DNA of 46,590 nucleotides from positions 1 through 46,590 of the IMG/VR virus record IMGVR_UViG_3300046809_000348. One strand, given 5' to 3'. The notes below the pieces were generated by a model. The model had not been told where the DNA came from, searched no databases, and saw only the letters and a list, made by a program, of their open reading frames with translations. The stretch comes from a virus. How positions within the stretch are numbered: position 1 is the first letter of the stretch; the number at the start of each line of letters is the position of its first letter. The translations under genes were made by a program, and so were the position numbers. This document shows positions 8,017 through 16,600 of the stretch, piece after piece.

Positions 8017-8396
8017 TGCAATCGACGATCCCTCCGCCGCGTGAGGCTCCGATCCAAGGGCGGCAAGAATGGTTCACCCGGACGTGGTGGCGATTTTTTA
8101 GCCATAACGAGGCCACCGCCAACTCGGCGCAGGGCGCCGCGGAGGCGGCGAGCACCGCGGCGGCGGCGGCGCAGGCGAGCGCCGATAATGCCTCTGCGGC
8201 TGCAGCAGCGGCGCAAGTGAGCGCCGATAATGCTGCAGCTGCGGCGGTGGCGGCAGCGGCAGTTGCGGCGTCCGCGGCGGCAGCGGTTTCCGCCATCGAG
8301 GATGTCGGATCGCAAGCCTTGCTGCGGCCAATGCCGGTGGTTCCAAGTCAGGATCAGTTGGTCTGGATGGCGCTGATGGCGCGCGGCCCGTTATGA
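8016..8396 (+). CDS. Alanine-rich coiled tail protein
   Basis: 126 residues. After a conserved-looking N-terminus (EWFTRTWWRFF) comes a long Ala/Ser repeat with two near-copies of QASADNASAAAAAA and QVSADNAAAAA (about residues 45-95). This would form a thin helical coiled coil as in tail needles or fibre stalks. The C-terminus (DQLVWMALMARGPL) is short and hydrophobic. It lies directly after the gp10-like gene, where P22 has its needle gene, and overlaps both neighbours. A trimeric needle or stalk is inferred from composition and order, not from a recognised family. Confidence 0.6.
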   Translation: MQSTIPPPREAPIQGRQEWFTRTWWRFFSHNEATANSAQGAAEAASTAAAAAQASADNASAAAAAAQVSADNAAAAAVAAAAVAASAAAAVSAIEDVGSQALLRPMPVVPSQDQLVWMALMARGPL

Positions 8397-8737
8397 CGGT
8401 AACACCCGCCGCCCTATGGGGACCGCTGGCGCTCGGGACGAGCAATGCGGCGATCTATACGCAGGTCGCAGGGCTCGGCATCGTCACGGAGGCGTTGTTC
8501 GCCAATGTCGGGGCGCTGGCGGTTCACCTTAAGGTGTGGGTTGTACGGTCGGGGGGCTCCGCAGGCACCGCCAACCAGATAATCGGAGCCACGGCGACCG
8601 GCTTCGCGATCAGCTCGGGACAGTCCTATGTTTCCCCCGAGCTTGCCAATCTGGTGCTGGGCGCCGGCGACGCCATCTGGGCGGTGTGCGATACCGCGGC
8701 CAGTCTCAACACGGTTGGGTCGGGGTGGACGCAATGA
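8393..8737 (+). CDS. Small beta-rich virion protein
   Basis: 114 residues, mostly predicted strands. TSNAAIYTQVAG, VHLKVWVVRSGG and GAGDAIWAVCDTAASLN follow the pattern of small phage beta-sandwich proteins (often a fibre knob or decoration domain). It starts within the end of the Ala-rich gene (ATGA), so it may be the knob partner of that stalk. No signal peptide. Family not recognised with certainty. Confidence 0.55.
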   Translation: MTVTPAALWGPLALGTSNAAIYTQVAGLGIVTEALFANVGALAVHLKVWVVRSGGSAGTANQIIGATATGFAISSGQSYVSPELANLVLGAGDAIWAVCDTAASLNTVGSGWTQ

Positions 8738-9288
8738 ACTTTGGCAAGATGCCCTTTAGACTGCCCGTCGATCCGCTCTTGGCGCAGCTCGAGGCGCATG
8801 AGGAATTGTGGAACCAGCGACCCGAGCGCCGGCTGATGCCGAACTCGCCGCATTGCGAGACCGACGATATCTGGCTGCGCTACAAGGCCGAGATCCCGAC
8901 CAGCCATACTGAGCCGTTTTATAGCATCTGGTACCCCGAGGCCGCGTGTCTCAGCGAGGCTCGGGAATTGTCGATGATGCTGATGGCAAAGCTTGGCGCG
9001 ACGCATTTGGGCGGCGTCCTGATTACCCGCGTCCCGCCCGGCAAAAAGGTCTATCCGCACAACGACCGCGGCTCGTGGCATGCCGAGTTTCACTGGATCA
9101 AAGTCTATGTGGCGCTCGAAAGCAATGCCGGATGCCGAACTTGGTTTGCCAATGATCGCGGCGATTTCGACGGGTTTCGGATGCGCGCCGGCGAGGTGTG
9201 GCAATTTGACAATCAGGTCGATCATTTCTGCGAAAACCGGGGCAACACGCCGCGCACCAGCCTAATCGTGTCGATGAGCCGAAAATGA
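8734..9288 (+). CDS. Aspartyl/asparaginyl beta-hydroxylase-like 2OG-Fe(II) dioxygenase
   Basis: 184 residues of the aspartyl/asparaginyl beta-hydroxylase fold, which hydroxylates protein side chains using 2-oxoglutarate, oxygen and iron. The iron triad is intact: H109 and D111 in YPHNDRGSWH, and H164 in DNQVDHFCEN. R174 (NTPRTSLIV) fits the 2-oxoglutarate carboxylate binder. The start ATG 8734 overlaps the previous stop; a longer frame upstream is a shadow. No signal peptide, so it is cytoplasmic. The cupin gene follows with a four-base overlap. A substrate among virion proteins is likely from context but unproven. Confidence 0.75.
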   Translation: MNFGKMPFRLPVDPLLAQLEAHEELWNQRPERRLMPNSPHCETDDIWLRYKAEIPTSHTEPFYSIWYPEAACLSEARELSMMLMAKLGATHLGGVLITRVPPGKKVYPHNDRGSWHAEFHWIKVYVALESNAGCRTWFANDRGDFDGFRMRAGEVWQFDNQVDHFCENRGNTPRTSLIVSMSRK

Positions 9289-9650
9289 AAAAACCCTTGC
9301 CGGCTCACGGCCACGACATCGAGATCACCCAGCCGATCACGGTCGATATCACGACCGTTGACGGCGTCTTTATCCGTCAGATGGTGGTCCGGAATGCCGG
9401 GACTTTTTGTCCGCAGCATTCGCATGTCTTCGATCATACGACGATGCTCGCCAAAGGGCAGGTCTTTCTCTGGCGGGACGGCTGTCTCGATCAGCGTTAC
9501 GCCGCACCGGCGGCGATTGTCATAAAGGCCGGGGTCAAGCATCTGTTTCAGAGCCTGGTGGACGACACGATCCTCTACTGTATCCACAATCTGCACGGCG
9601 CAGAAATGGTCCAGCTGCTCGCCGAGCATGATATCGCGGAGTATGTCTGA
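9285..9650 (+). CDS. Small cupin-domain protein
   Basis: 121 residues forming a single cupin barrel. The first cupin motif contains H45, H47 and H51 (PQHSHVFDHT) before a Gly (AKGQVF); the second motif contains H86 (KAGVKHLFQSL). These residues could hold a metal. Cupins include isomerases, dioxygenases and non-enzymatic sugar binders, and small ones occur in podovirus structural clusters. It overlaps the hydroxylase gene by four bases and the ejection gene by one, so the three are co-translated. No assigned substrate. Confidence 0.7.
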   Translation: MKKPLPAHGHDIEITQPITVDITTVDGVFIRQMVVRNAGTFCPQHSHVFDHTTMLAKGQVFLWRDGCLDQRYAAPAAIVIKAGVKHLFQSLVDDTILYCIHNLHGAEMVQLLAEHDIAEYV

Positions 9651-10621
9651 TGCCGTTTGCGGTTGCGGCTGGCATCGGCGCTGTAGGGTCGATCGCTGGC
9701 GGTCTGCTATCGGGCGGGGCGGCCAAGAGTGCGGCCAACACCCAGGCGAATGCCGCCGACCAAGCGGCACAGACCCAACTACAGGCGCAGCAAGCGGCGA
9801 TCGCCGAACAGCAGCGGCAATTCGATGCGCTGCAACAGCAGCTGGCGCCGTTCTCCCAGGCGGCGTCGGGGTCGGGCGGCACCCTGTCGCAGCTGCAAAA
9901 CCTACTGAGGCCCGGTGGCGGCCTGGCCCCGTCAGCGCAGGATTTTGCCCAGCCTGGGCCGGTCCCGCAATACAACATGCCGGCGTTTACGGCGCAGCAA
10001 TTCAAGGCGTCGCCGGGCTACAATTATCAGCTGGGGCAGGCACAAAATTCGATCCAGAACAGTGCTGTCGGGCGCACCGGCGCGCTCTCCGGCAATATGC
10101 TGCAGGGTTTGCAGCAAAACGCAACCGGGCTGGCCTCACAGGATTGGTGGAGCGCCTACAACGCGTACGCGCAAAACTACCAGAACCAGTTCAACGCCAA
10201 CAACCAGAATTATTGGCTGGACACTCAGTCGCGCACCCAGTCGCTGAACAATTACTTTGCGATGTTGAACGCGCTGACCGGCCAGGGGCAGAGTGCTGCG
10301 GCCGGCCAGGGCGCCGCCGGGATTCAGACCGGGTCCAATATCGCCAATACCCTTTTGGGAACGGCCGGCAATATCGGCAACCTTCAGACTTCGGCGGGGG
10401 CGGCGCAGGCGGCCGGGCAGGTCGGGTCGGCCAACGCCTTTACGGGCGGGATAAATTCGCTATCGAACTTGTTGCTGTCACCTTATGGCGGGAGCGGCGG
10501 CGGGTTCAATCCGAGCCAGACATTGATCGGGCAATTGCTCGGCGGCGGCGGCGGGGCCGGCGGCGGTGGGGCCAATCAGAGTCCTGATTACTCCACATAC
10601 GCAATGGGCCTTCCATTTTAA
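9650..10621 (+). CDS. DNA ejection (internal virion) protein 1
   Basis: 323 residues with no cysteine. It opens with a Gly/Ala hydrophobic segment (AAGIGAVGSIAGGLLSGGAA), then a Gln/Ala coiled coil, then KASPGYNYQLGQAQNSIQNS ... SAYNAYAQNYQNQFNA, a pattern shared with the phage DNA-transfer protein family related to P22 gp7. These proteins leave the capsid with the DNA and build a conduit through the cell envelope. The C-terminus is Gly-rich. It is first of three large genes in the ejection position. Assignment rests on motif and order. Confidence 0.7.
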   Translation: MPFAVAAGIGAVGSIAGGLLSGGAAKSAANTQANAADQAAQTQLQAQQAAIAEQQRQFDALQQQLAPFSQAASGSGGTLSQLQNLLRPGGGLAPSAQDFAQPGPVPQYNMPAFTAQQFKASPGYNYQLGQAQNSIQNSAVGRTGALSGNMLQGLQQNATGLASQDWWSAYNAYAQNYQNQFNANNQNYWLDTQSRTQSLNNYFAMLNALTGQGQSAAAGQGAAGIQTGSNIANTLLGTAGNIGNLQTSAGAAQAAGQVGSANAFTGGINSLSNLLLSPYGGSGGGFNPSQTLIGQLLGGGGGAGGGGANQSPDYSTYAMGLPF

Positions 10622-10633
10622 TGAGATAGGCTG

Positions 10634-12301
10634 ATGCCGCTCGACCCGACGATATCGCTCGCTGCGGGCCAGCCCTCGGGACCGTTTGGTCCCGACATGA
10701 AAACGCTGCTGACCCTGCAGGATCTGGCGGTCAGAACCCAGATCAACCGCGACGCGCTGCAGGGGCAGAACGCGCTGCGCCAGCTCTACGGCAACCGGTC
10801 GAATATCGGGCCGAACGGCTTACCGACCCCCGATGCCATGAACCAGTTGATGCAGGCCAGCCCCGAGACCGGCATCAACTTTATGAAAACGATGGCCCAG
10901 ATGGGCCAGCAACAGATGCGCTCGCAATACCTCGGGACCGAGGTTGCGGAAAAGACGCGTGGGCGGTTGATCAATGAAATAGGCGCGCCGGCGGCGGCGG
11001 TCTGGGATGACACCTTCAAGAAAACCGGCAGCCGGCAGCAGGCCGACCAGGCCGCCCAGCAGGCTTTCACCGAGAACCGTAATCGGGTTAAGGCCGAAGG
11101 TTGGGCGGGGTCGGCAATCGATCAGGTGCCGAACGATTTCAACTATCAGCGCACCAAGGCCAATGTGCTGGGCTACAAACAGCTCCAGGGCGAGGCCCGT
11201 AAGGACCGCGAGGAGGCGCTGAGACAAGAAGAATTTTCTCAGAAAACCCAAAATGAGGCGCAACAGAGAGACACCGCCAAACAGAATCTGCTCTTAAATC
11301 AGCAGAAAGCCTTTGTCGAATATGGGATTCCGATTCCGGGTCAGCCAGCAGCCGCACCCGCAGCCGGCGCGGCGGGTGCTTTAGGTTCCGATGTCCACGG
11401 CGAAGAGTACCTGAAGACCCTCCCGGACGATGGCCGGCGGGCTCAGGTCAAGGCGCTTGCTGAGGGTCGGATGCCGTTTCCGACCGGATTTTCGATGCGC
11501 TCGCCGATGATGCAAACGCTTATCCGGGAGGTGAGTCAGTACGACCCCAGCTTTGATGCCGCTGATTACAAGCGCCGTTCCAATACCTACACGGCGTTTA
11601 CGACCGGCAAGCAGGGGCAGAACATTGCCTCGTTCAACACTGTTCTCGGTCATCTGGGTACTCTGCGCAATTCAGCCGATGAATTGCTGTCGCTGGAACC
11701 GTTCAAGGGTCGGTTTGGTGGGGCGAACTGGCTTAGCCAATCGGTGCTGAGCGGCACCAAGGGGGGGCTTACGCCTAGAGACAGCAAGGAATATGCTGCG
11801 ATGCAGCAATTTGCTCTCGATGCGCAGGGCGTGGCCTCCGAGATGGAGCGTGCGTTCCGCGGAACCGGCGGCAATGTGACGGAAATCGAGCAGTGGAAGC
11901 AGCGGCTCGACAGCGCCAACAACCCTGACGCGATGAGAAAAGTGATCGAGGAGGCCGGCAAGTTGCTGGGGTCTCGCATCGATGCGCTGAATGATTCGTA
12001 TCAGCGCGGCATGGGGCCGCGGCGTGAAGTTAGCGAATTGCTGTCGCCGCGCGCTCGGCGCGTTTATGAGGCAATTCAAGCGGGCGAGCCGCCCCCCAGC
12101 GAGCAGATTATTCCATCTGGGCGAAATCAGGCCGGCGCGGCGGTGCCGATCCCGCCGCAAACGGCTGGCGCCGCACAACCGCCGGCGCCGCAACCCCAGG
12201 CAGGGCAATCGCCAGCGGCGCCGGCGGTCGGTACGGTCATGCAGGGATATCGCTTCAAGGGCGGCGATCCCTCGCGGCCCGAGAGTTGGGAGCGACCGTA
12301 A
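10634..12301 (+). CDS. DNA ejection (internal virion) protein 2
   Basis: 555 residues, no cysteine, mainly predicted helical with Gln, Ala and Arg-rich stretches (e.g. QLQGEARKDREEALRQEEF) and a Pro/Ala-rich C-terminal tail. The middle region (SFNTVLGHLGTLRNSADELL, then EYAAMQQFALDAQGVASEME) recurs in internal virion proteins of podoviruses. It stands 12 bases after ejection protein 1 and directly before the lysozyme-containing protein. Its place and composition match the gp16/gp20 group of P22, but no specific homologue is recognised. Confidence 0.6.
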   Translation: MPLDPTISLAAGQPSGPFGPDMKTLLTLQDLAVRTQINRDALQGQNALRQLYGNRSNIGPNGLPTPDAMNQLMQASPETGINFMKTMAQMGQQQMRSQYLGTEVAEKTRGRLINEIGAPAAAVWDDTFKKTGSRQQADQAAQQAFTENRNRVKAEGWAGSAIDQVPNDFNYQRTKANVLGYKQLQGEARKDREEALRQEEFSQKTQNEAQQRDTAKQNLLLNQQKAFVEYGIPIPGQPAAAPAAGAAGALGSDVHGEEYLKTLPDDGRRAQVKALAEGRMPFPTGFSMRSPMMQTLIREVSQYDPSFDAADYKRRSNTYTAFTTGKQGQNIASFNTVLGHLGTLRNSADELLSLEPFKGRFGGANWLSQSVLSGTKGGLTPRDSKEYAAMQQFALDAQGVASEMERAFRGTGGNVTEIEQWKQRLDSANNPDAMRKVIEEAGKLLGSRIDALNDSYQRGMGPRREVSELLSPRARRVYEAIQAGEPPPSEQIIPSGRNQAGAAVPIPPQTAGAAQPPAPQPQAGQSPAAPAVGTVMQGYRFKGGDPSRPESWERP

Positions 12302-14764
12302 GTGTCCGGCGCTCCTTGGGAGCTTTTTGCGCCGCCCTCGCCCCAGCCGTATCAGTTTCCGGGGTTGGTGCCGCCGACGCCGCAGCCGCGCCCGACTCCT
12401 CCCGCCGCCGCCGAGCCGGCGGCTGATCCAAATGCGCCGGTGCCGCGTCAGAGGGTCGTCGATTACTGGCGGTCCAAGGGCGTGTCGGATCACGTCGCTG
12501 AAGGCATCGCCGACGCGCTGCATGGCGAAAGCGGTTTACGGCCGCTCGCGGTCAATCCAACCTCCGGGGCCACCGGCCTAGCGCAAGACCTGGGGCCGCG
12601 CAAGACTGCGCTTACAAGCCAGCCTGATTGGCAAAACCCGCAGGTGCAGCTTGATAACATGTATCGGGAGGTTACCGGCGGCGATCCCGAATCTACAGCG
12701 AACTGGGACAAGATAAAGAATGCGCCGACGCGGGAGGCGGCGAGACAGCTGTGGAGCCAGCATTTCGAGCGTCCGGGGCCGACGGGCGCTCCAAAGACTG
12801 AGGGGGCGGGATGGAGAATATCGCCCACGGCGCTTAGTTCCGCGCAAGCTACCCCGAACACTGATGTCCGATGGATGTCGCCGGCCGATTATCTGGCGCT
12901 GACGCCCGACCTCGATGAGACGGCCCCAACCGCGCAGCGGCGGTCGCTGAGCAAGAGTCTGGCGGCGGGCGAGGACATTCAGGAACTTCCGGCCCTCGAT
13001 GTCGCCGCGAAAGACGGCAAGTTGCGGGTGACCGATCAGGACGGGCGCAACCGCGCTCGCGCCGCGCAACAAGCCGGGGTCGACTTGATCCCGGTGGCGA
13101 TCAAGGGCGTCCCTCGAGGCGGACAGTTTAGCGAGATCGTCGGCATGCGGCCCGACGCCCAGCCGCGGAAGTATGATTTTGCGGTAGCGCCGGTGAGCCA
13201 CCCGTGGGAAGCCTACGCGCCGCCGCAATCGCCTGGAGCGTCCGAGACGCCGGGGTTCTGGGAGGGGGCGCGGTCGATCGTGGGCGGGGCCGCGAAATTA
13301 GCTGAACAGGCTCTGCCGACCGGGGTGTCGTCGGCGATCAACCGATTGAACAACACACTTTCCGAGGCGGGCCTGCCCCTTGCGCGCGTGCCCGAGGGCG
13401 GCGTTTCGCAGATGGAGGAGGAGCGTCAGCAGGCGCTGGAGCGGCAACGTGGCCCGCAGCCGACCTGGGGTGAGGTTGCCGGCGAGACCGCGGCGACATT
13501 GCCCTTGATGGCCTTGGGCGGAGGCATCCCCGGCGTAGTGGCGGCGGGCGCGTTGTCCGGGGCTGCGGCGCCAACCTCCGGGCCGGATTACTGGTCGCAG
13601 GTCGGCCAGAATGCATTAGTCGGGGCCGGTACGGCGTTGGGGCTGCGCCAGGTCGGCCAAGCGCTTGGGCGTGCCATTGCGCCGGAATTTCGCAAAGCGG
13701 TCGATACCCTGTTGCAGCACGGGGTCAATCTGACCCCCGGCATGCTGGGCGGACAGTTCGGGCGGGTTATGGAATCGGTCGGCCGTTCGATCCCGCCCCT
13801 CAGCTTGGCGATCGAGCATGGCCGCCGCCAGGCGATCGAGTCATTGAACCGGGCGGTGTGGAATCGGGTCTTGGAGCCGCTAGGGGAAAAATTGCCTGAT
13901 CATATCGCGGTTGGCCGCGACGCGGCCGATTGGGTCGGAAAAGTCATTCAGGATGGATACAGCAAGGTAATCCCGCATCTCAGTTGGGATAATGCCGCCC
14001 GAGACGCCAGGGTGTTTTTCAATGACGTCCATGACGTCGCCAGGAGGGCGCAGGCCAATTTGCCCGACCAGCAATTTAAAGTATTTGGCAACATCATCAA
14101 AGATCAAGTGGTCGGGAAATTGGCAAGGCCGAATGTCGACGGGGAAACTCTTAACGGCATCGATCAGATGCTGGGGAGCGAGGCGACGGGATATCGTCAT
14201 GACCCATCTTTCGACAATCGAAAGCTCGGCGTTCATTTGAACGAAGTGCAGCTTGGGTTTCGGACGGCGATTGAGAAAATGTCCGGCGAGGCGGGGCGGG
14301 GATTGCGTGATTTGCGCGGCGCGTACGCGAATTACGTGCGAGCCGCCCGCGCGTCGGCAGCGCCCGGCGCTAAAGAAGGGGTTTTTGGCCCCGGCCAACT
14401 AAAAACCGCTGTTCGACAATCCGACCCGTCTCTCCGTAAGATGGATTACGGGAAAGGCCATGCGCTTTTGCAGGATTTGTCCGATGCGGCGGATGCGGTC
14501 TTGCCGAGCGTTGTCCCGGACTCGGGAACGCCGCTGCGCGGGTTGGCTATCGGAACGTTAGCAGGAGGTCTAAAGGGTCTCTACGCCCCGCATGTGCTGG
14601 GGGCTGAGTTAGCAGCAATGCCGCTATATACGTCTCCGGGGATGAGTCTTCTGCGTAATTACGCGACCGTTGCCCCGGTGATCCGCAATCATCTCGCCCA
14701 AATCCCAAAGCTGGGGGCGCGCGCCGTGGCGCCGGGGCTGTCTTTTGAGATGGCGCGGCCATGA
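12302..14764 (+). CDS. Ejection protein with lysozyme and ParB-like domains
   Basis: 820 residues, GTG start, no cysteine. After a Pro-rich leader, residues about 50-100 form a phage tail-lysozyme domain: VVDYWRSKGVSDHVAEGIA, then E76 in HGESGLRPLAVNP and SGATGLAQ. E76 is the likely catalytic acid for cutting peptidoglycan at DNA entry. Residues about 188-270 look like a ParB/sulfiredoxin-type domain (VTDQDGRNRARAAQQAGVDL). The remaining 540 residues are helical with hydrophobic Gly/Ala segments (about 395-460) able to insert into membrane. This is the largest ejection protein and probably forms the envelope-spanning part of the channel. Confidence 0.7.
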   Translation: MSGAPWELFAPPSPQPYQFPGLVPPTPQPRPTPPAAAEPAADPNAPVPRQRVVDYWRSKGVSDHVAEGIADALHGESGLRPLAVNPTSGATGLAQDLGPRKTALTSQPDWQNPQVQLDNMYREVTGGDPESTANWDKIKNAPTREAARQLWSQHFERPGPTGAPKTEGAGWRISPTALSSAQATPNTDVRWMSPADYLALTPDLDETAPTAQRRSLSKSLAAGEDIQELPALDVAAKDGKLRVTDQDGRNRARAAQQAGVDLIPVAIKGVPRGGQFSEIVGMRPDAQPRKYDFAVAPVSHPWEAYAPPQSPGASETPGFWEGARSIVGGAAKLAEQALPTGVSSAINRLNNTLSEAGLPLARVPEGGVSQMEEERQQALERQRGPQPTWGEVAGETAATLPLMALGGGIPGVVAAGALSGAAAPTSGPDYWSQVGQNALVGAGTALGLRQVGQALGRAIAPEFRKAVDTLLQHGVNLTPGMLGGQFGRVMESVGRSIPPLSLAIEHGRRQAIESLNRAVWNRVLEPLGEKLPDHIAVGRDAADWVGKVIQDGYSKVIPHLSWDNAARDARVFFNDVHDVARRAQANLPDQQFKVFGNIIKDQVVGKLARPNVDGETLNGIDQMLGSEATGYRHDPSFDNRKLGVHLNEVQLGFRTAIEKMSGEAGRGLRDLRGAYANYVRAARASAAPGAKEGVFGPGQLKTAVRQSDPSLRKMDYGKGHALLQDLSDAADAVLPSVVPDSGTPLRGLAIGTLAGGLKGLYAPHVLGAELAAMPLYTSPGMSLLRNYATVAPVIRNHLAQIPKLGARAVAPGLSFEMARP

Positions 14765-14976
14765 TCTTGGCGAGCCGCAAGCCCCAGCCATATGCGCGGC
14801 CCGGCGGTTTTGGTTTGGGCGGGAAAATTTTACGTTTGCCTGACAGCAGCAGGTTGCCGATAGCAGGGCCGGCCCCCGCCGCCATCGCGTCTAAGAAGTG
14901 GGACATCTGCCCCTCCGGGAAATTTGGCGGGCGTTATGTGCTCGCCGAAAAGGCAAAGTCAACATGCGCGTTGTGA
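14761..14976 (+). CDS. Small hypothetical protein
   Basis: 71 residues, basic, starting at an ATG that overlaps the previous stop (ATGA) and ending 13 bases inside the next gene. It has a Gly/Pro-rich N-terminus (PYARPGGFGLGGKIL) and a C-terminal segment KKWDICPSGKFGGRYVLAEK. No family recognised. The coupling to the ejection operon supports expression; function unknown. Confidence 0.45.
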   Translation: MILASRKPQPYARPGGFGLGGKILRLPDSSRLPIAGPAPAAIASKKWDICPSGKFGGRYVLAEKAKSTCAL

Positions 14977-15320
14977 TTGAAACGATTCCGCACCGCGAGC
15001 AGCGCTACGATACCTGCGGCGACTGGCAGTTTGTCGACGGCGATCTGTTGATACGGGTCAGTGAGTTAGGCAATTGGCGGATGGAAATGCTGGTCGCGCG
15101 GCATGAGCTGGACGAGGCGCTGTTATGCAGGGCGCGCGGCATCGATCAGCAGTGGGTCGATGATTTTGATCAGAGGCATCCGGATCTCGATGAGCCGGGC
15201 GAAGACCCTGCCGCCCCGTATCATTGCGAGCACATGATCGCGTACGCGGCTGAGCTGACCTTGATGAGCCAGATTGGCGTCGATTTCGAGGAATATCGCG
15301 ATCGGCTGGCTGCCCTATGA
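14964..15320 (+). CDS. Conserved phage protein with HExxEA-like motif
   Basis: 118 residues of a type seen in many phages: an IPHREQRYDTCGDW opening, a basic-acidic strand region, ARHELDEALLCRARGI, then GEDPAAPYHCEHMIAYAAEL. The HELDEA helix with a later H-C-E-H is reminiscent of a metal site such as that of zincin-like peptidases, although a canonical HExxH is absent. Start ATG 14964 was chosen because the family begins near the IETIPH strand. It overlaps the ATP-grasp gene by four bases. No activity is known to me. Confidence 0.6.
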   Translation: MRVVIETIPHREQRYDTCGDWQFVDGDLLIRVSELGNWRMEMLVARHELDEALLCRARGIDQQWVDDFDQRHPDLDEPGEDPAAPYHCEHMIAYAAELTLMSQIGVDFEEYRDRLAAL

Positions 15321-16600
15321 ATGTTCTGATCGTCGACAGCGATCGGGTGGGGCTGGATTTCGCACTGCGCTGCGCGGCGGCCGGTCATGAGGTCCGCTGG
15401 TTTCGCTATTCGCGTGCTCCCGTGCATGACGGCGAGGGCTTTCCCGAGATCAAGATTGTCGACGATTGGCGCCCGCATATGGTTTGGGCCAAGGACGGCC
15501 TGATCCTTTTGACGAACAACAATCGGTTTCTCTATGAGATCGATCGCTATCGCGAGCACGGTTTCCGGATTTTTGGGCCGACCGTTGCGAGCGCCAATCT
15601 AGAGATCGATCGCGGCGCCGGTATGAAGGCGATGCAGGCCGCCGGCATTGAGGTGCCGCCCTACCACGAATTCGGCAGCTTTGAGGAAGCGTATCGGTTT
15701 GCCCGCAAGAGCAATGAGGCTTGGGTGTTCAAGCCGCTCGGCGACGAAAATGACAAGTCGCTGACTTATGTCTCGAGCTCGCCGGATGATTTGGTGGGGT
15801 GGCTCAAACACAAGATCGAGACTGGAAAGGTTCTAAAGGGCGCCGGCATATTGCAGCAGAAGATCGATGTTTTGGCGGAGGTCGGGGTTTCGGGCTGGGT
15901 TGGTCCGGAGGGTTTTTTGCCGGACAAGTGGCAGGTTTGTTTTGAACACAAGAAGCTGATGTCGGGCGAGGTTGGGCCGCAAACCGGCGAAATGGGCACG
16001 GTCTGCGGCTACGCCGAAGACGATCGCCTGGCTGACGAAATGTTACGGCCGATGGAACCGATTCTGCGCGCCATCGGCCATCGCGGCGATTTTGCGATTG
16101 GCGCGATCATTGACCGCTCCGGCAAGGCGTGGCCGTGCGAATTCACCGCGCGGTGTGGCTGGCCGACGTTTTGGATTCAGACCGCCTCGCATCGCGGCGA
16201 CCCGGCGAAATGGATGCGTGACCTGCTCGATGGGAAGGACAGCTTGCGGGTGTCTTACGATGTGGCGATCGGCGTCGTCTGTGCGCAGCCGCCCTTCCCG
16301 TACAACACCAATCCGACGATCAATACGGTGAGGAACCCCATTTTCTGCGAAGCGCCGGCCGATCAGGTGCACCCGGTATCGGTGATGCGCCGCGGCGGCG
16401 AATGGCAAACGACCGATTCTTATGTCTTGGTTGTGACCGCTCTCGGCAAGACGGTCGAGCGGGCGCGCGACAAGGTTTATCGCGCCGTTGAGCAAATCCA
16501 CTTTGCCGATATGATGTATCGTGACGATATCGGGGAGAAGCTTGAGTCGCCGCTACCCGCGCTGCATAAGGCAGGCTGGGCGAAGGAGATAGCATATTGA
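15317..16600 (+). CDS. PurD-like ATP-grasp ligase
   Basis: 427 residues with the layout of phosphoribosylamine-glycine ligase: an N-terminal Rossmann-like part (MNVLIVDSDRVGLDFALRCA), a loop into the ATP-grasp domain (GMKAMQAAGIEVPPYHEFGS), the ATP-binding lysine K139 (AWVFKPLGDEN), and the metal/nucleotide segment PCEFTARCGWPT (about 273-284), the counterpart of the EFNxRFGDPE signature of PurD. The altered signature suggests a different substrate from the housekeeping enzyme. ATP-grasp enzymes join a carboxylate to an amine. It is cytoplasmic and sits among virion genes, overlapping both neighbours. It may serve purine supply or a peptide or base modification; undecided. Confidence 0.75.
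   Translation: MNVLIVDSDRVGLDFALRCAAAGHEVRWFRYSRAPVHDGEGFPEIKIVDDWRPHMVWAKDGLILLTNNNRFLYEIDRYREHGFRIFGPTVASANLEIDRGAGMKAMQAAGIEVPPYHEFGSFEEAYRFARKSNEAWVFKPLGDENDKSLTYVSSSPDDLVGWLKHKIETGKVLKGAGILQQKIDVLAEVGVSGWVGPEGFLPDKWQVCFEHKKLMSGEVGPQTGEMGTVCGYAEDDRLADEMLRPMEPILRAIGHRGDFAIGAIIDRSGKAWPCEFTARCGWPTFWIQTASHRGDPAKWMRDLLDGKDSLRVSYDVAIGVVCAQPPFPYNTNPTINTVRNPIFCEAPADQVHPVSVMRRGGEWQTTDSYVLVVTALGKTVERARDKVYRAVEQIHFADMMYRDDIGEKLESPLPALHKAGWAKEIAY

Noticed and set aside
11672-12523. Minus-strand ORF (283 residues) across the ejection genes
   Set aside because: Arg-rich antisense shadow; spans the junction of two well-supported plus-strand genes.
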